Positions 40,525 through 52,100 of a stretch of DNA of 64,000 bases are shown piece after piece. The notes under the pieces are model-generated. The model saw nothing but the letters and a program-made list of their open reading frames with translations, searched no databases and was not told the origin of the DNA. Both the position numbers and the translations under genes were made by a program. The DNA is from Nyssa sinensis (taxonomy: Eukaryota; Streptophyta; Magnoliopsida; Cornales; Nyssaceae): assembly GCA_008638375.1 (NCBI GenBank), contig CM018031.1:2455001-2519000 (forward strand), written 5' to 3'. Numbering within the stretch: the stretch's first letter is position 1; each line of letters starts with the position of its first letter.

Positions 40525-43500
40525 TGTCACGACCCGAAACCCACCCAGTGCGGATCTCGCATCGCGACCCCCACCCTCAGGCCCGAGGACCCTTGGGCGA
40601 AGGCTCACATAGGTAGCGGTATCGAATAGATGTGCGACATGCGTTTTGCGGAAGCGTGAAAAACTTTTTCTTTTCATTTCTCATTTTTAAATTATGCACA
40701 TCCGTCCGATACTATCGCTCCATACATAGCATACATGGTTACACATTCAGAGTATAACTAAAACTTAAAGACTTAATACATTAATACAATACATGTTCGG
40801 TTGCCCAGAGGGCTTAATACATATGCTTACATTGTCTACGAATACAAAATGTACTACTAGAGCTCATAGGTTCCTCAAAAGAAACTACTTAAACATATCT
40901 TCCCAAAAACAGCTAGACTCATCGCCATCGTCCTCGAGACCCTGTCTGCTGTGAATCACCTGAAATGGGGGTCCGAACAAAGTCCGGGTAAGCTAATCTA
41001 AGCTTGTGAGCAATTCCAGTATTCGTCATGGGGATTTTCAATTAGTAGTGGTTTTGTACATAAGAGTTTGTAAAATAATCACCGTCAATTGTTCGTATAC
41101 TTTGAATACAGAATATATGCATTCCTTAAAACATGTAGCTTTGAAACATTTAAAGTATTCAAGCTAAACTTATACATATGAACTTCAAAACATATAACAT
41201 ATCATGTATTTCTTAAATAGAGTATATAAAACTCAAAACATATGCACAGTGAAAATGAGGGTAAAAACCTGCTTCCATTTTCAAATCACTTTGTCATCTT
41301 TTCTCTTTAATTAGGTGGAATCTGTTTAGAACCAGACTCCCATTTTACTGCCAATACTGTCGATCTCATTTGCCTGAGGGATTAGATCCTGCTACCGGGC
41401 ATTTACTGTTGAATCCCGAAAGATTTCAACCATCATAGAGGGTGTTTTAAACACCATTTATCTTGTAAAACATTTATTACATGACTTCTTCAATAGATGC
41501 TTTCATGAATATTTAAAACATGAATGCATAACTTCTACAATAGAACTTCAAATACTGGCAATAATCAAATTCAGAACATTTTACATAATTGGGCATTTAA
41601 AACTTTAGACATGCTGAAATATGTTTTAAGAAAACTGTGATAGAAACCATTCACTAAGCATGTCATAATAGAGTTTATAAAGATGAAACAATTTAAAACT
41701 GAATCATGTAAATACTGAATTTGAAACTTCAATTATTTCATATCTTTGAACTTAAAACCTTTTCAAATTCATGGAGTTAAATCTCCAATTCAAACACAGG
41801 GTTACCCACCTTGATCCTTTAGGGTTAGTGCTAAAAATGCGCTTTCCCACTTTCCTTGTAGTTCCTAAGAACAATTCATAAACATCTCATCAACTGCACA
41901 TTCATTGTAATATCATCTCGATATTCCTTAACTTACGCTTAAATCGTATTTCATCCTAACCGATTTAACTCATACTCTTAACCAACGACACAATTTATTA
42001 TGTTAGAAATTTAATTCATTTCAACCTATACTCTTCTGGTAGCTCCATTAACTTTAATTTAAAGTTATTTACTTCACATGTTAACGCGTCGTGTCTTTTC
42101 ATACTTTATTTCTTCATACTTGCCTTAGTTTAATACTTCAGCAATATTTCAGCCATAGTCATCTGACAGATGCTATTCATGAAATTTTATGTCTTTTTAT
42201 TTTAGACACTTCTTTTGGTCGAATAGACTCTACCATTGAAGTCCGGAGTGTCGAAGAAAGTCGGTTTAGGCTTTCCTAACATTTAATTCGAACTGTTATA
42301 TGTAAAAGGACAAAATGGTCATTTTATCGTTTTACGTGTCACATTTTTTTCGTACTTCGTTTCATAATTTGGACTTCATTATTGAGTCCGGGATGTCAAA
42401 GAAAGTCAATTTAGGACCTTTTCTGGTTTTATTTTGGCTTTAGGGGTACCAGGGGTATTTTGGTCTTTTTACCCCTTTACGCGTCTTTATTTTTCGGGAC
42501 CCCGTCTCGTGTCGTGGACCTCACCATTGGACTCAAAAGGTCCGAGATAGTAAGAATACACTAATAACTTGTTAATTTTGGTCAAGGGGTATTTTGGTCA
42601 TTTACCCTTTTACGTATCTTTATTTTTCGGGCTCCATCTCTTAAAACGGACCCTACCTATTAGTCTCAGAATATCCAAAATAGTAAGGATACACTATTCA
42701 TATGTTTAATTTGGACTTTATTTGCCTCATTTATGATTCAGGGGCAAAATAGTCATTTTACTTTATTTATCAAATAATTAAATTAATTATTTAATTATTT
42801 TTTCAGGGGTGAAATTGAATAATTTTTCCATCAGTAGGGCCACAGTAGAATTTCTTAAAACAGTTGGGGCCAATCCGTAAATAGAGGAAATCTTGGTTTA
42901 TTTAATTTTAAATAAATTAGAAAACCAATTGGTTCGGTCCAAGTATAAGTGAACCGGTTCGGTTCAGTTGCAAACCAACCGGTTTAGCCGGTTTGCCACG
43001 TGTGGCTGACGTCATCATGACGTCAGCCCTAATGTTTTAAAATAAAACCAAAACGTTACCGTTTAAATAAACCTGACTCGTTGGATCTGGTTCGACCCGG
43101 ACCCGTAATCGAATCCGACCCGACCCGAACAGTGTCATCTTCCCCACGAATTCGACACTGTTCACTGCAAAACCCTAGATTTTTCAGTTTGATTTCGTGC
43201 CATTTTACGAACCTATTTTCTCTGTTTTCTTTTCCAAACAATTCCTAACATCTTAAGACATGTTTCTACATTGTTTTTGGGACTCGAATTTAGTTCAATC
43301 GCACGGTTCGAGCCACGATAACCAGACCTGTAACGATCTGGTTCATGCTTATTTCTTGATCGTTTTTCATGGGGTTTGGACTTGTTTTGATCCCCTATTC
43401 AGGGGATTTAGTTTTCGTTCATAAAGCTAGGTTTAGAAGCAAGTTTGTGGGGTTTGTTTTGGAAACCCGAAACTGTAACTCCATTTTTGGAGGGTTGTTC

Positions 43501-44423
43501 TTAGGTTTCTTGATCGCGGGTAAGTGTTTTCATGACCCTTCGTGACTTCTTCTTGAAGTCCATATGAACCAAAAATAGTTTGGCTTCCATTGTTTCAGAC
43601 CTGCTATAGCATGGTCTTCAATGGCGGATGCTTCTGGGTTTCATGTTTTTAGTCGTTTTCTTAGCCAATTTTCATGCTTGATACACGTCTAGACATATAT
43701 TAAGCATCATTTATACATAACATAACCTAAATCTCTTAAACACATGCAAAATATTCTAGAGAGAATTTTAAAAGTTTTCGGTGGGTTCACCTTTCACCAC
43801 TGGTTTCTCTTCCTTTCTTGCTCTGAATCTCTTCTTAGCCTCTCAGTTTCTTCCTTTTTCAGTTTGCTTCTTTAGGGTGTAAGCATGAAATACATGCTTT
43901 GGCTTTTTAAGGAAGGCAACCGACCCTTCTCTCTCCTTTCTCTCTCTTCCCTCATGACCTCACAGCCACTTCCTTTCACTTCTCAATAACTCCCTCTCCC
44001 ATCTCATAAATTTTACTTTTTCTCTTTTCAGCTTTCTCTTTGATTTTTGCAAGATATTTTGTATATATATACATATAATATAACACACACACTAACACAT
44101 GGAGACACACACACACCACAACCGACACACACACACACACACTGCACTGTTCACACACACTTTTAGATATTTTTACATATATATTTTTAATTGAATTATA
44201 TATATACATGCATACATATTGGATCACATATATATTTATACATACATGATACACCTTCCATGTAAATGCAATGGTGCATTTTAATATTCATTTTGTAATT
44301 AAAATAATTATTTCGTATATTTAATTAATTAATTATTCTTTTGAGTGTAAAACTCTTCACATAAATTTTCATAATCTCGTAATACGTGTCATATGACCGG
44401 GTATCCCGGGTTGGGATATTACA
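40525..44423 (+). mobile_element. 3.9 kb LTR (apparent solo LTR) inserted in a cullin pseudogene exon
   Basis: The 3899-bp insertion starts TGTCACGACCCGAAACCCAC and ends CCGGGTTGGGATATTACA, with the TG...CA termini of an LTR. A perfect 5-bp target duplication GGGTA flanks it at 40520-40524 and 44424-44428. The start resembles the TGTCACGACCCG termini of plant Ty3/gypsy-type LTRs, from memory. I see no gag or pol frames, no primer-binding site after an internal 5' LTR end, and no second copy of the terminal sequence. A solo LTR is therefore the simplest reading; a very large nonautonomous element is the alternative. The 3' part carries AC microsatellites near 44083-44160. The orientation given follows TG to CA on the plus strand only. 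Confidence 0.8.
42226..42720. repeat. degenerate tandem repeat inside the LTR, four units of about 132-146 bp
   Basis: Anchors GACTCTACCATTGAAGTCC (42226), GACTTCATTATTGAGTCC (42372), GACCTCACCATTGGACTC (42517) and GACCCTACCTATTAGTCTC (42649) recur. Between them lie similar blocks: GGGGTATTTTGGTC, TTTACCC, TTTTACG and TCTTTATTTTTCGGG. It contributes to the unusual length of this LTR. Confidence 0.7.
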
Positions 44424-45050
44424 GGGTACGTGAGGGAGAGCAGATTAATCAGGCCCTGGTGAAGAATGTGTTGGATATCTATGTGGAAATGGGAGAGGGA
44501 TCAAAGAAATACTATGAAAAAGATTTCGAAGAAGCCATGCTTAAGGACACCACTGCATTCTACTCTCAAAATGCTTCAATATGGATTACGAGCAAGTCTT
44601 ATAATGATTAAATGCTTAAGGTCATTCTCTATATAGTTACTCTCTCTTGGTTTAATTCACAAAAATTCATGAAGATATTTATAATTTTTCTTTCTTGTTG
44701 GAAATTTAGGTGGATGATTGCTTGAAACAGGAGCAAGACAGGGTTTCCTGCTACATGCAACACACAAGCCAGAAGAAGTTATTCCAGGTCTTTGTTGCTT
44801 CTAAACCTTTTGCAAAATATTAGTAGGATGTTCTTTTGTAAAACACATGAGAATGAAATTGCCATGTATCTCTTAGCATTTGATTTAGGGCTCCCTTTGT
44901 TTTGAATAATGCTCTGTATGTTGCAACAGAGATCATTCCAAGCTGAAGATCTATCTTCAAATATTTAGTGGATGATATAACAAATTTTTCCCTTTTTCTG
45001 GAATAAACTTGTTAAGTCTATTTTCAACCATTATAGTAGCTTTTATTTTC

Positions 45051-45061
<11 letters not shown>

Positions 45062-45082
<21 letters not shown>

Positions 45083-45103
45083 GGGGGGGGGGGGGGGGGG
45101 GGA
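45062..45103. repeat. poly(T)-poly(G) tract
   Basis: A T-rich run (CTTTTCTTTTCTTTT) passes into a T run and then about 18 consecutive G, followed by A-rich sequence. It lies in the last intron of the cullin pseudogene. It is one of several T/G junctions in the window. Confidence 0.85.
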
Positions 45104-45817
45104 GAAAAAAAATTAAAATATTATTTCGAAGTATTTGTCAAACAAAATAGGGTTGACCATGGCGGTTCTTTATGCAATCCATAATGTTTTCAACTCATCA
45201 ATACATATGTATGATGGAAAATATTTTTCTTATTTTCATAGAAAACAAATGGTACCAAAAGATTAAAAAATAAATAAATAATAACAAAAATAATACTTTT
45301 TATCACCTTAAGGCTGTTTGTATCATTGAACAACTGCAAAAGATGATGCAAGCTGGCAAATGGTATGAAATATAAAGCCATTATACCTTTTCAATTGAGG
45401 GATATTTTCAAATGTGCAGTGAACAAACAGTTACTGTCTCTCTCTCTCTCTCTCTCGCTCCCTCTACAGTCTGTTGTACTTTATGCAGTGCCAAACGCAG
45501 AGGTTAAGGGATTATTTTTTCCCCAAAAAGCATATGACTCATCTTGTTTGTCTTCCTCATGAATTGTTCTGGATTCAAACCCGATTCACTTTCTTCTAAT
45601 TCTGCTGAATTCAACTTCCTGTGCTGTTTTTGGACACTGCCTCAAATGCTGAAATTATATTTTTTTACCAATCCAATTTGAATGAAATTTAATAAAAACT
45701 ATATACTTCTTTCTCAATCCTGATTCTTATTGATGACAGGTTGTAGGACATGAGTTTCTCTCCGTAAATGCAAGCAAACTAGAAGAAAAGAAAAGGCTTG
45801 ATGGTGAAGCTGCATAG

Positions 45818-48549
45818 ACAGATGAGTGGGCATAAATATAGCTATCATCTCTTCTTTTCTCCTCGCTCTTTTGATTTGGTTGATGATGGATGGATTATTT
45901 AAGAATGGATTTGTCCAAGCAAACTCAGACTTGTTGAAGCTTTTCAGATAAGAGTTTGCCATGAAATTATACGTGATTGGTATGGAATACAAACATCGAT
46001 GTTATGAAATAAATGCACCATTTTTAGTCCTATATCTAAATCCTGCCATTTTCTTATTGATTAGTATTATTTGGATTAGCTTATTATAGAGGATAAAATC
46101 TTACTGGTGCTGGTGTTCCCTGAACCCCATAACTTATCTCCACCTTCAACAATTTGTGGAAAATGGGAATGAACAATTCGGCTGCTGCCCTCAAATGCCT
46201 TTTCAACCAGTTCTATGGATAATTGGTTCATCAAACTAAAATATTTAAAGCCTGAATCACCACCTCATTCTCACTCTTCAAACATCATACCTACATTTTT
46301 CAACTTATATTTATTATTTTACTCCTCCATCAATCCTTAATGTTTCCATTTTTTAACATTTAGTCCCCATCACCCGGGATAATCAACTTTTGCAGCACGA
46401 TTTCAAGCAACTTTTTCCCAAGAAATACTTTCAAATTTTCAATTAACACAAAATATTAATCAACTTTAGAAGTGGTAAGGGTGAGATGGAGTCCAGGCAC
46501 AATTATCACTGGTGAGCCTTGGAAAAAAAATAAAAATCAAAACTAAGAAGTGGTTAAGATGCTATTGAGCATGGACTTGACTGGGAAATCCTGGTACAGC
46601 CAATAGTTGGGTACATCAGACGGGTTGGACACATCATCAGCTTCTATGGGCAATCATTTACTGACTAGTGACCACCGCCATTTCAGATGATATAGTTGAT
46701 ATGTAGACATTGGGGAGTGTTGAGTTTAAGTCTTGAATTCATAAACAAAATTCCTGTGGAAGAGGTAGAATGGCCATTGGAACTCGAACTCCATATGGCT
46801 GTGTAAACCAGTGTTGGATGCTGGCTGCCGGAAGAGAACCCCAATACAGGGATTCCAAGGGCAATACTGGGCTTCTCTGTTCTGCACCATGTAAAGTTTA
46901 TGTTTTCTCTGTGTCTTTACACATTTTCATTTGATACTTAAATCTTTGGTTCAAAGCCAAATACTAATGTCGAAGCTTTCATTGGCACAAGAAGTAGCAC
47001 CATGATTGAAATACCAGCTAGCTTTCATGGTTAAATCTGTTGGTTATTTGTTGGAGCAAGAGTTTATTTAGTCTCTGTTTCTGTGCTATACATTGTATTG
47101 TTGTTCCCAACCAGGTTGATACGGTGGCATGGGCATTGGGACACGACTTTGACACCTACGGGACAAGGTACGTAGCTCAACGGTTCAATGGCTTGAGGTG
47201 CCTTTGTGGTGACAAAGATCAAGCCCCACCATGGCTAACAGTGGTAGCACATGGTGAGCATGTGACTTTGGTAATGCATGGTTCAAGACCTAATTAGTAG
47301 GAAAGAAAAAAAAAGTATATTAAATAATTTGACAACTATAAGATTTTTTATTTGATAATCGACCTAATTTTTAACTAATATGTTAGGGGTGTTTTTGGTA
47401 TTTTAAATTTGTTTATTATAGTTTATATGAATGTAGAGATTTAGAGATAAAAGAAAATATTAAGGTGGAATGATACACAAAAAACTCGTTTAAATTTTTA
47501 AGTAAGAGAATAAATAAAAGATTGAGAGAGATTATGAGAGAACGACTAACCGGTAAAAATCATCTTTCCAATATCCCTAAAGCGGTGAGATTTGGATAGA
47601 AAAAACTATTTTTAATGAAATTTTTAAAATGTCAAATATAACTTTAAATGTTTGTGTTAAAAATTAAGATTATTATAATAAAATGTATTTAATTGTTAAA
47701 TAATTTACATACTTTATTTTCTTTTCTTTTCTTTTCCATTGTACTAACTATTCAAATAAAAAATAATTATTTTATTTTCACTTCTTTCTTGAATCTTAAA
47801 AAATGTGAAGATTAACACTTTTTTTTCCTTTTTTTATTTATTTTATTCCTTTAAAATTATCATTTAATTTATTTTTATCCAAAACTTCCAAACAAGTTCT
47901 AATTGAGCTTTCCTTTTTCTCGAAATCTCATCATTTTTAGAGAAAATATAAAAAAGAAGTTAATCACTTAAACTTAACTTCGATCTTATATTCTGTTTGG
48001 ATAAGTTGAAGAGAAATAAAATGAAATGAGAGTTTAGTTATTAGGGTAATTATTTTTCATAATTGAATTAATTAATAAAAAAAATGAGAGAAAAAAGTAT
48101 TATAATCCTTCCATGTTTCATCTTGTTGGAAAATAATGAAGAAAAAAAGAGAAAAAAAATAATTTAATAATAATTTACTATTATATTATAGAAGAAAGAT
48201 CTGTCCTTTTATTTTTATCTCTACAGTTTTAAAAATATCATTTTAATGTTATCATTAAAGAGTTGTCTCATATATTTTTGTTTTTATTAATTTTTGAATA
48301 AATTATAAAATTGATGAAATAAGTGTTAAAATTCTTCCTTCCTCTCTCATATAATAATATAATATGGATTTCACGTCTAGAAATCACAATTAAATAACTA
48401 CCTTACCCGCAACAAAAAAGAAAAAAAAACTACCTTACTCTTGTATGGAAATCATTAAACACAGAGGAATAATTGGAAATGAAGAAAAAGACGGGAGTTT
48501 TTGCAAAAATGGAAAAGAAGAATAGAAAGGGTAAAAATCACAGAACGCA
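45818..48549. other. intergenic region between cullin pseudogene and CUL1
   Basis: No recognised gene. From 47390 to 48330 it is AT-rich, with purine arms such as TGTTTGGATAAGTTGAAGAG (about 47995) and pyrimidine arms ending CTTCCAAACAAG (about 47888), like the element at 32.1 kb. A small open frame of higher GC content at about 47110-47297 is described separately. Confidence 0.5.
47112..47297 (+). other. unrecognised short open frame with CxC and TVVAHGEHVTLVMHG
   Basis: In frame with a TAG stop at 47295-47297, this stretch reads VDTVAWALGHDFDTYGTRYV, then GLRCLCGDKDQAPPW and TVVAHGEHVTLVMHG. It is preceded by a plausible splice acceptor (CCCAACCAG). It is more GC-rich than its flanks and less biased than the other intergenic frames. 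I do not recognise the family. It could be a terminal exon, a transposon-derived fragment or chance. Confidence 0.25.
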
Positions 48550-48664
48550 CACAAATTCACTGACTCTCCTTTTTCCATCATCACTCTGTCAGAGCTCGTC
48601 CACGGTCCACCTTCTTCATCGATCCTAGGGTTTTCAATTAGGCATTCTTCATCTCCCAAACCAG
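48550..48664 (+). other. CUL1: probable 5' untranslated exon of CUL1
   Basis: A pyrimidine-rich, moderately GC-rich leader-like stretch ends CCAAACCAG followed by a GTCTCTCT donor. The matching acceptor ATTTGTAG lies at 49127, leaving a 38-nt leader before the CUL1 start codon. The intron between them contains (CT)n and (AT)n repeats. Many plant CUL1 genes have a 5' leader intron, from memory. The upstream boundary is a guess. Confidence 0.45.
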
Positions 48665-48685
48665 GTCTCTCTCTCTTTTTTTTTT

Positions 48686-48718
<33 letters not shown>

Positions 48719-49164
48719 GTATATACATGAACATGTACTGCTCTCTCTGTATATATATCATGCCTATTCGATTTATTTATGTATTGTTTTTTGTTATTCT
48801 TTTGCTGTGATCGAATTCATGGTTCGTTTTCGTTCTGATTATTTGTTGATTTCAGACTATTTTTTGTTATTACGATTTTGTGTCGGTGATCGTTAACGAG
48901 TCTGGTTTAAGCTTTCTTTTTGCATTATTTTGTTGTTAAAGTTCGATTTACGAGATTATGAGCTTAGGGTTGGGGCTTTCGTCTTCAATTTCTTTCTATC
49001 ATTTGTTAGGGTTTATTCTAACTTTTGATGCTCTTGGTTTGAAATTATCAGGTTTGGTGTTGAATTATTGGTGGAATTGAATTAACATTGCGGCACTTGA
49101 TTTTGGCAATGCGTGTGTGATTTGTAGAATTCGTTTTTAAACCTGGACAATAGTGCGCGGCGAG

Positions 49165-52100
49165 ATGACAATGAATGAGCGCAAGACAATCGACTTAGAA
49201 CAGGGATGGGATTTCATGCAGAAGGGGATTACAAAGCTGAAGAACATTTTAGAAGGACTGCCCGAACCACAGTTCAGCTCGGAGGACTACATGATGCTTT
49301 ATACGTATCCTTCGGTCATCTGTTTTGCTAATGTATCTGTTTGCTGTCATACAGAATGGTAATATGGTATCGGTAGTATGAGTTATTATTTTCCTTAATT
49401 TTGTATACAGAACCATCTATAATATGTGTACTCAGAAGCCTCCTCATGATTACTCTCAGCAGCTGTATGACAAATACCGGGAGTCTTTTGAGGAGTACAT
49501 TACTTCAACCGTAAGGAAGACTTCATATATCTTATCTATCTAAACTGTGCACGTGCAAACATAGATGCACACACTCTATTTGTCGTTTCATCATGGCATC
49601 TGGAATGCATTGTCCTCAATCGTGACTCTGCCTACTGTAATTTATATTTGTTTTACATTCAATGAGCAGGTGTCGGGGGTTATGTGCTTGCAATGTGTGC
49701 ATAATGTAAAGTTTGAGGACAGATTAGTATTTGTCTTATACAAGTCACAGAGGGGGTTATGAGTATGATTTGTACTTTTCTGGATAGCCAGGTGGTTTTT
49801 CAGTTGAATGATAATTTATTGTTTGGGGTGGTCAAGAAAACTGTCCTTGAATTAGATCTTCTTAGCTATTGGAAGAAAGTAAACCAATACCAGAGAGATG
49901 GTGCTTATCAAAACCAAAAAAGGTGAGAGAGAGTGAGAGAGGGGGTGAGCTCCATTATTAGAAAAAATGTACTTTACATAGCTTAGATTTCCTGTCACGC
50001 TAGTGTGGTGGATCATAGAGGTATTTGTGGTCGATACAATTAGAAAACTATGAAGAGTAGGAATTTTTTATTGAGTTATTAACATGTATAATTATGAGCA
50101 TTCACAACCAGCATTTATATTGTGCTAAACTATATCTATGATTTAAATCGCAGTCGCAGTGTAACAATATTAGGAGTATCAGGCTATCCGTAACAAGAAT
50201 AGGATACCGTGATAGTAAATATTTTTTTTCAAAATGGTAGCAAATCCCTCAAAAGTCACTGATCCGCATATTTTTTTTATCACATTTTAATATTTTTACT
50301 ATTAGTTTTTAATTTTCTAACACCTCGAAAGATGTTTTACTATTTTATATGAATTTTTTTAAGTTAAACTAGTAAGAAATTATCATTTGGTTCGAATAAC
50401 ATTGCAACAATTAATATAAATAATTACAAAAAATGCAATTATAAGCTTGAAATATAATTTCGTACTTTAGTGTGATTAATTATGGAATAAGAAAAACTAA
50501 AATTTTTTAGGCAAAGAGGCCTTTGTCAAGGTCATGTTGGCCTCAATTTTTTGATACTTCATTTAAAATATTTTGGATTATTTTGTTAGGTATCTCTCTT
50601 GTATTTATATTCCATAAAAATAGGAATCATAAGGATTCTACAAAACGAAAAAAACCAAAATAGTTATAGCAGTCTTGTGACAATTGTACCAGTTGATACG
50701 ATTGTGATTTTTAGTCTTACCAATACGTCAGCCTATATCAATATTGGAGAGTAAAAAAAATCAATACATATCACTTATACGATACATATCGGCCGTTATT
50801 TAAATTTATGGTTGCATCCCATATTAAAAAACCCAACTTGTTTTTTGGTTTTGAACTTGGTTATTTTAGTAATTAACAAGTGACTTTTCCCCTTAATGAT
50901 TTGATGTCACTCGCAAAATCTCAGTAATACTTGAGCCCCTTGTATATGAAATATACGATTGGCTTGGTTAAGAGGTATGCATGTGCCATGTCCGAAAGAT
51001 TGCCTAATAAATTTCAACTAGAGATCTGGTTCAACTGAAATACAATCTTGATGCACCCTAATTGATGCAAGACCTGTGAGAAGATAATATGATAGTAGAT
51101 ATATTTTTTGCTATTGTAGTCATGTTATGAGTTCTTTTGAGAGTATTGTTTTGTTTTTCTTTTTAAGATGTTCTCAGGGTTTTAGGAATAAAACTTTTGG
51201 GCTTTTATTGTTTCAATGTTGGGTAGTGTTAACTTTGTGTGGTAATTGTGTATTAAGGTTTTATAAGGCCTATAAATTGGTCTCTTGGGGGAAAATGTGG
51301 TAGACCTTTGAGACGGATCAACATTAGTGCATATTTGGAAGAGCTTTGAGGACTCTCTCTTTGTCTCCCTCTCATCCCTCACCTATCATATTTATTCTCT
51401 CTCTTTCTTCCCTTTTTCCTGCACTCCTCATGATATCATAAATAACTCAACAAAGCCTTGCATGAATCTTGTTTTGCCTTTTTGCTCTTATGCTAATATC
51501 ATATATAAAATGAAAGAAATAAAATCAACATGGTTATCTGTTTGCCACGCGTTTAGAGAAATTTTCAAGAGAGTCAGTTGCATCAAATTGTTTGTGACAT
51601 GGTGGTGGGATGGGAAGCTTCTGAGTGGTTGATAGAAGTGGTAAGAGATCACATTCTTAGTTCCCCTGAGGGATGGTCCTCTTAAGTTGTATATGAATGG
51701 AACTGAAGATACTTGAAAATGAAGATTTCCCTTTTTTACTTAACAAAGTTGAATAACAAAGGTTACGGTTAAAAGAAAAAAAGATCTCACATAAGTTCAT
51801 TTCTAATAATTGACCTTATCTATATAGTGAGCGAGGGATGGTAAGCAATCTTTTTGTTACCGAGTTTCATGATAAGGCATGGACCTTCTATGGAATCACC
51901 TATGGGGAGTTTTCATCGTTGTTTTTTTTGGACATAACAAAGCGATAATTTTTGGATTCTATGCCAACAAGTCAGTTTTTTTTTTTTTTTTTTTTAAGAA
52001 TAGGTTTCATCTTCTCTCCTATCTTTTGATGCCCTTTTTGGCTTTTTCCTTGCTTCACAAAGGCTGAACTTGTCATATTGATGCTTCTGTTATGTTTTTT

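Larger units (their letters stand above)
37879..45817 (+). pseudogene. cullin-1-like pseudogene (5' half), interrupted by an LTR
   Basis: The exons align with the first seven coding exons of CUL1, which lies downstream in the same orientation. They are 37879-38021, 39308-39407, 39496-39681, 39796-39843, 40513-40524 plus 44429-44620 (one exon split by the LTR), 44710-44787 and 45740-45817. Exons 2 to 6 have exactly the CUL1 lengths (100, 186, 48, 204 and 78 nt). Recognisable blocks are [77 protein letters not shown] and KQEQDRVSCYM. There are in-frame stops at 37924-37926 (TGA where CUL1 has Trp), 39661-39663 (TAG) and 44609-44611 (TAA where CUL1 has Tyr). The last exon drifts from the family and ends in TAG at 45815. 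No cullin-repeat 3 or C-terminal RBX1-binding region follows. CUL1 is the SCF ubiquitin-ligase scaffold; this copy cannot make one. Confidence 0.92.

Noticed and set aside
40525..44423. Complete LTR retrotransposon
   Set aside because: No internal gag, protease, reverse transcriptase or integrase frames and no second terminal copy are visible. The longest frames inside are under 100 codons and lack motifs.
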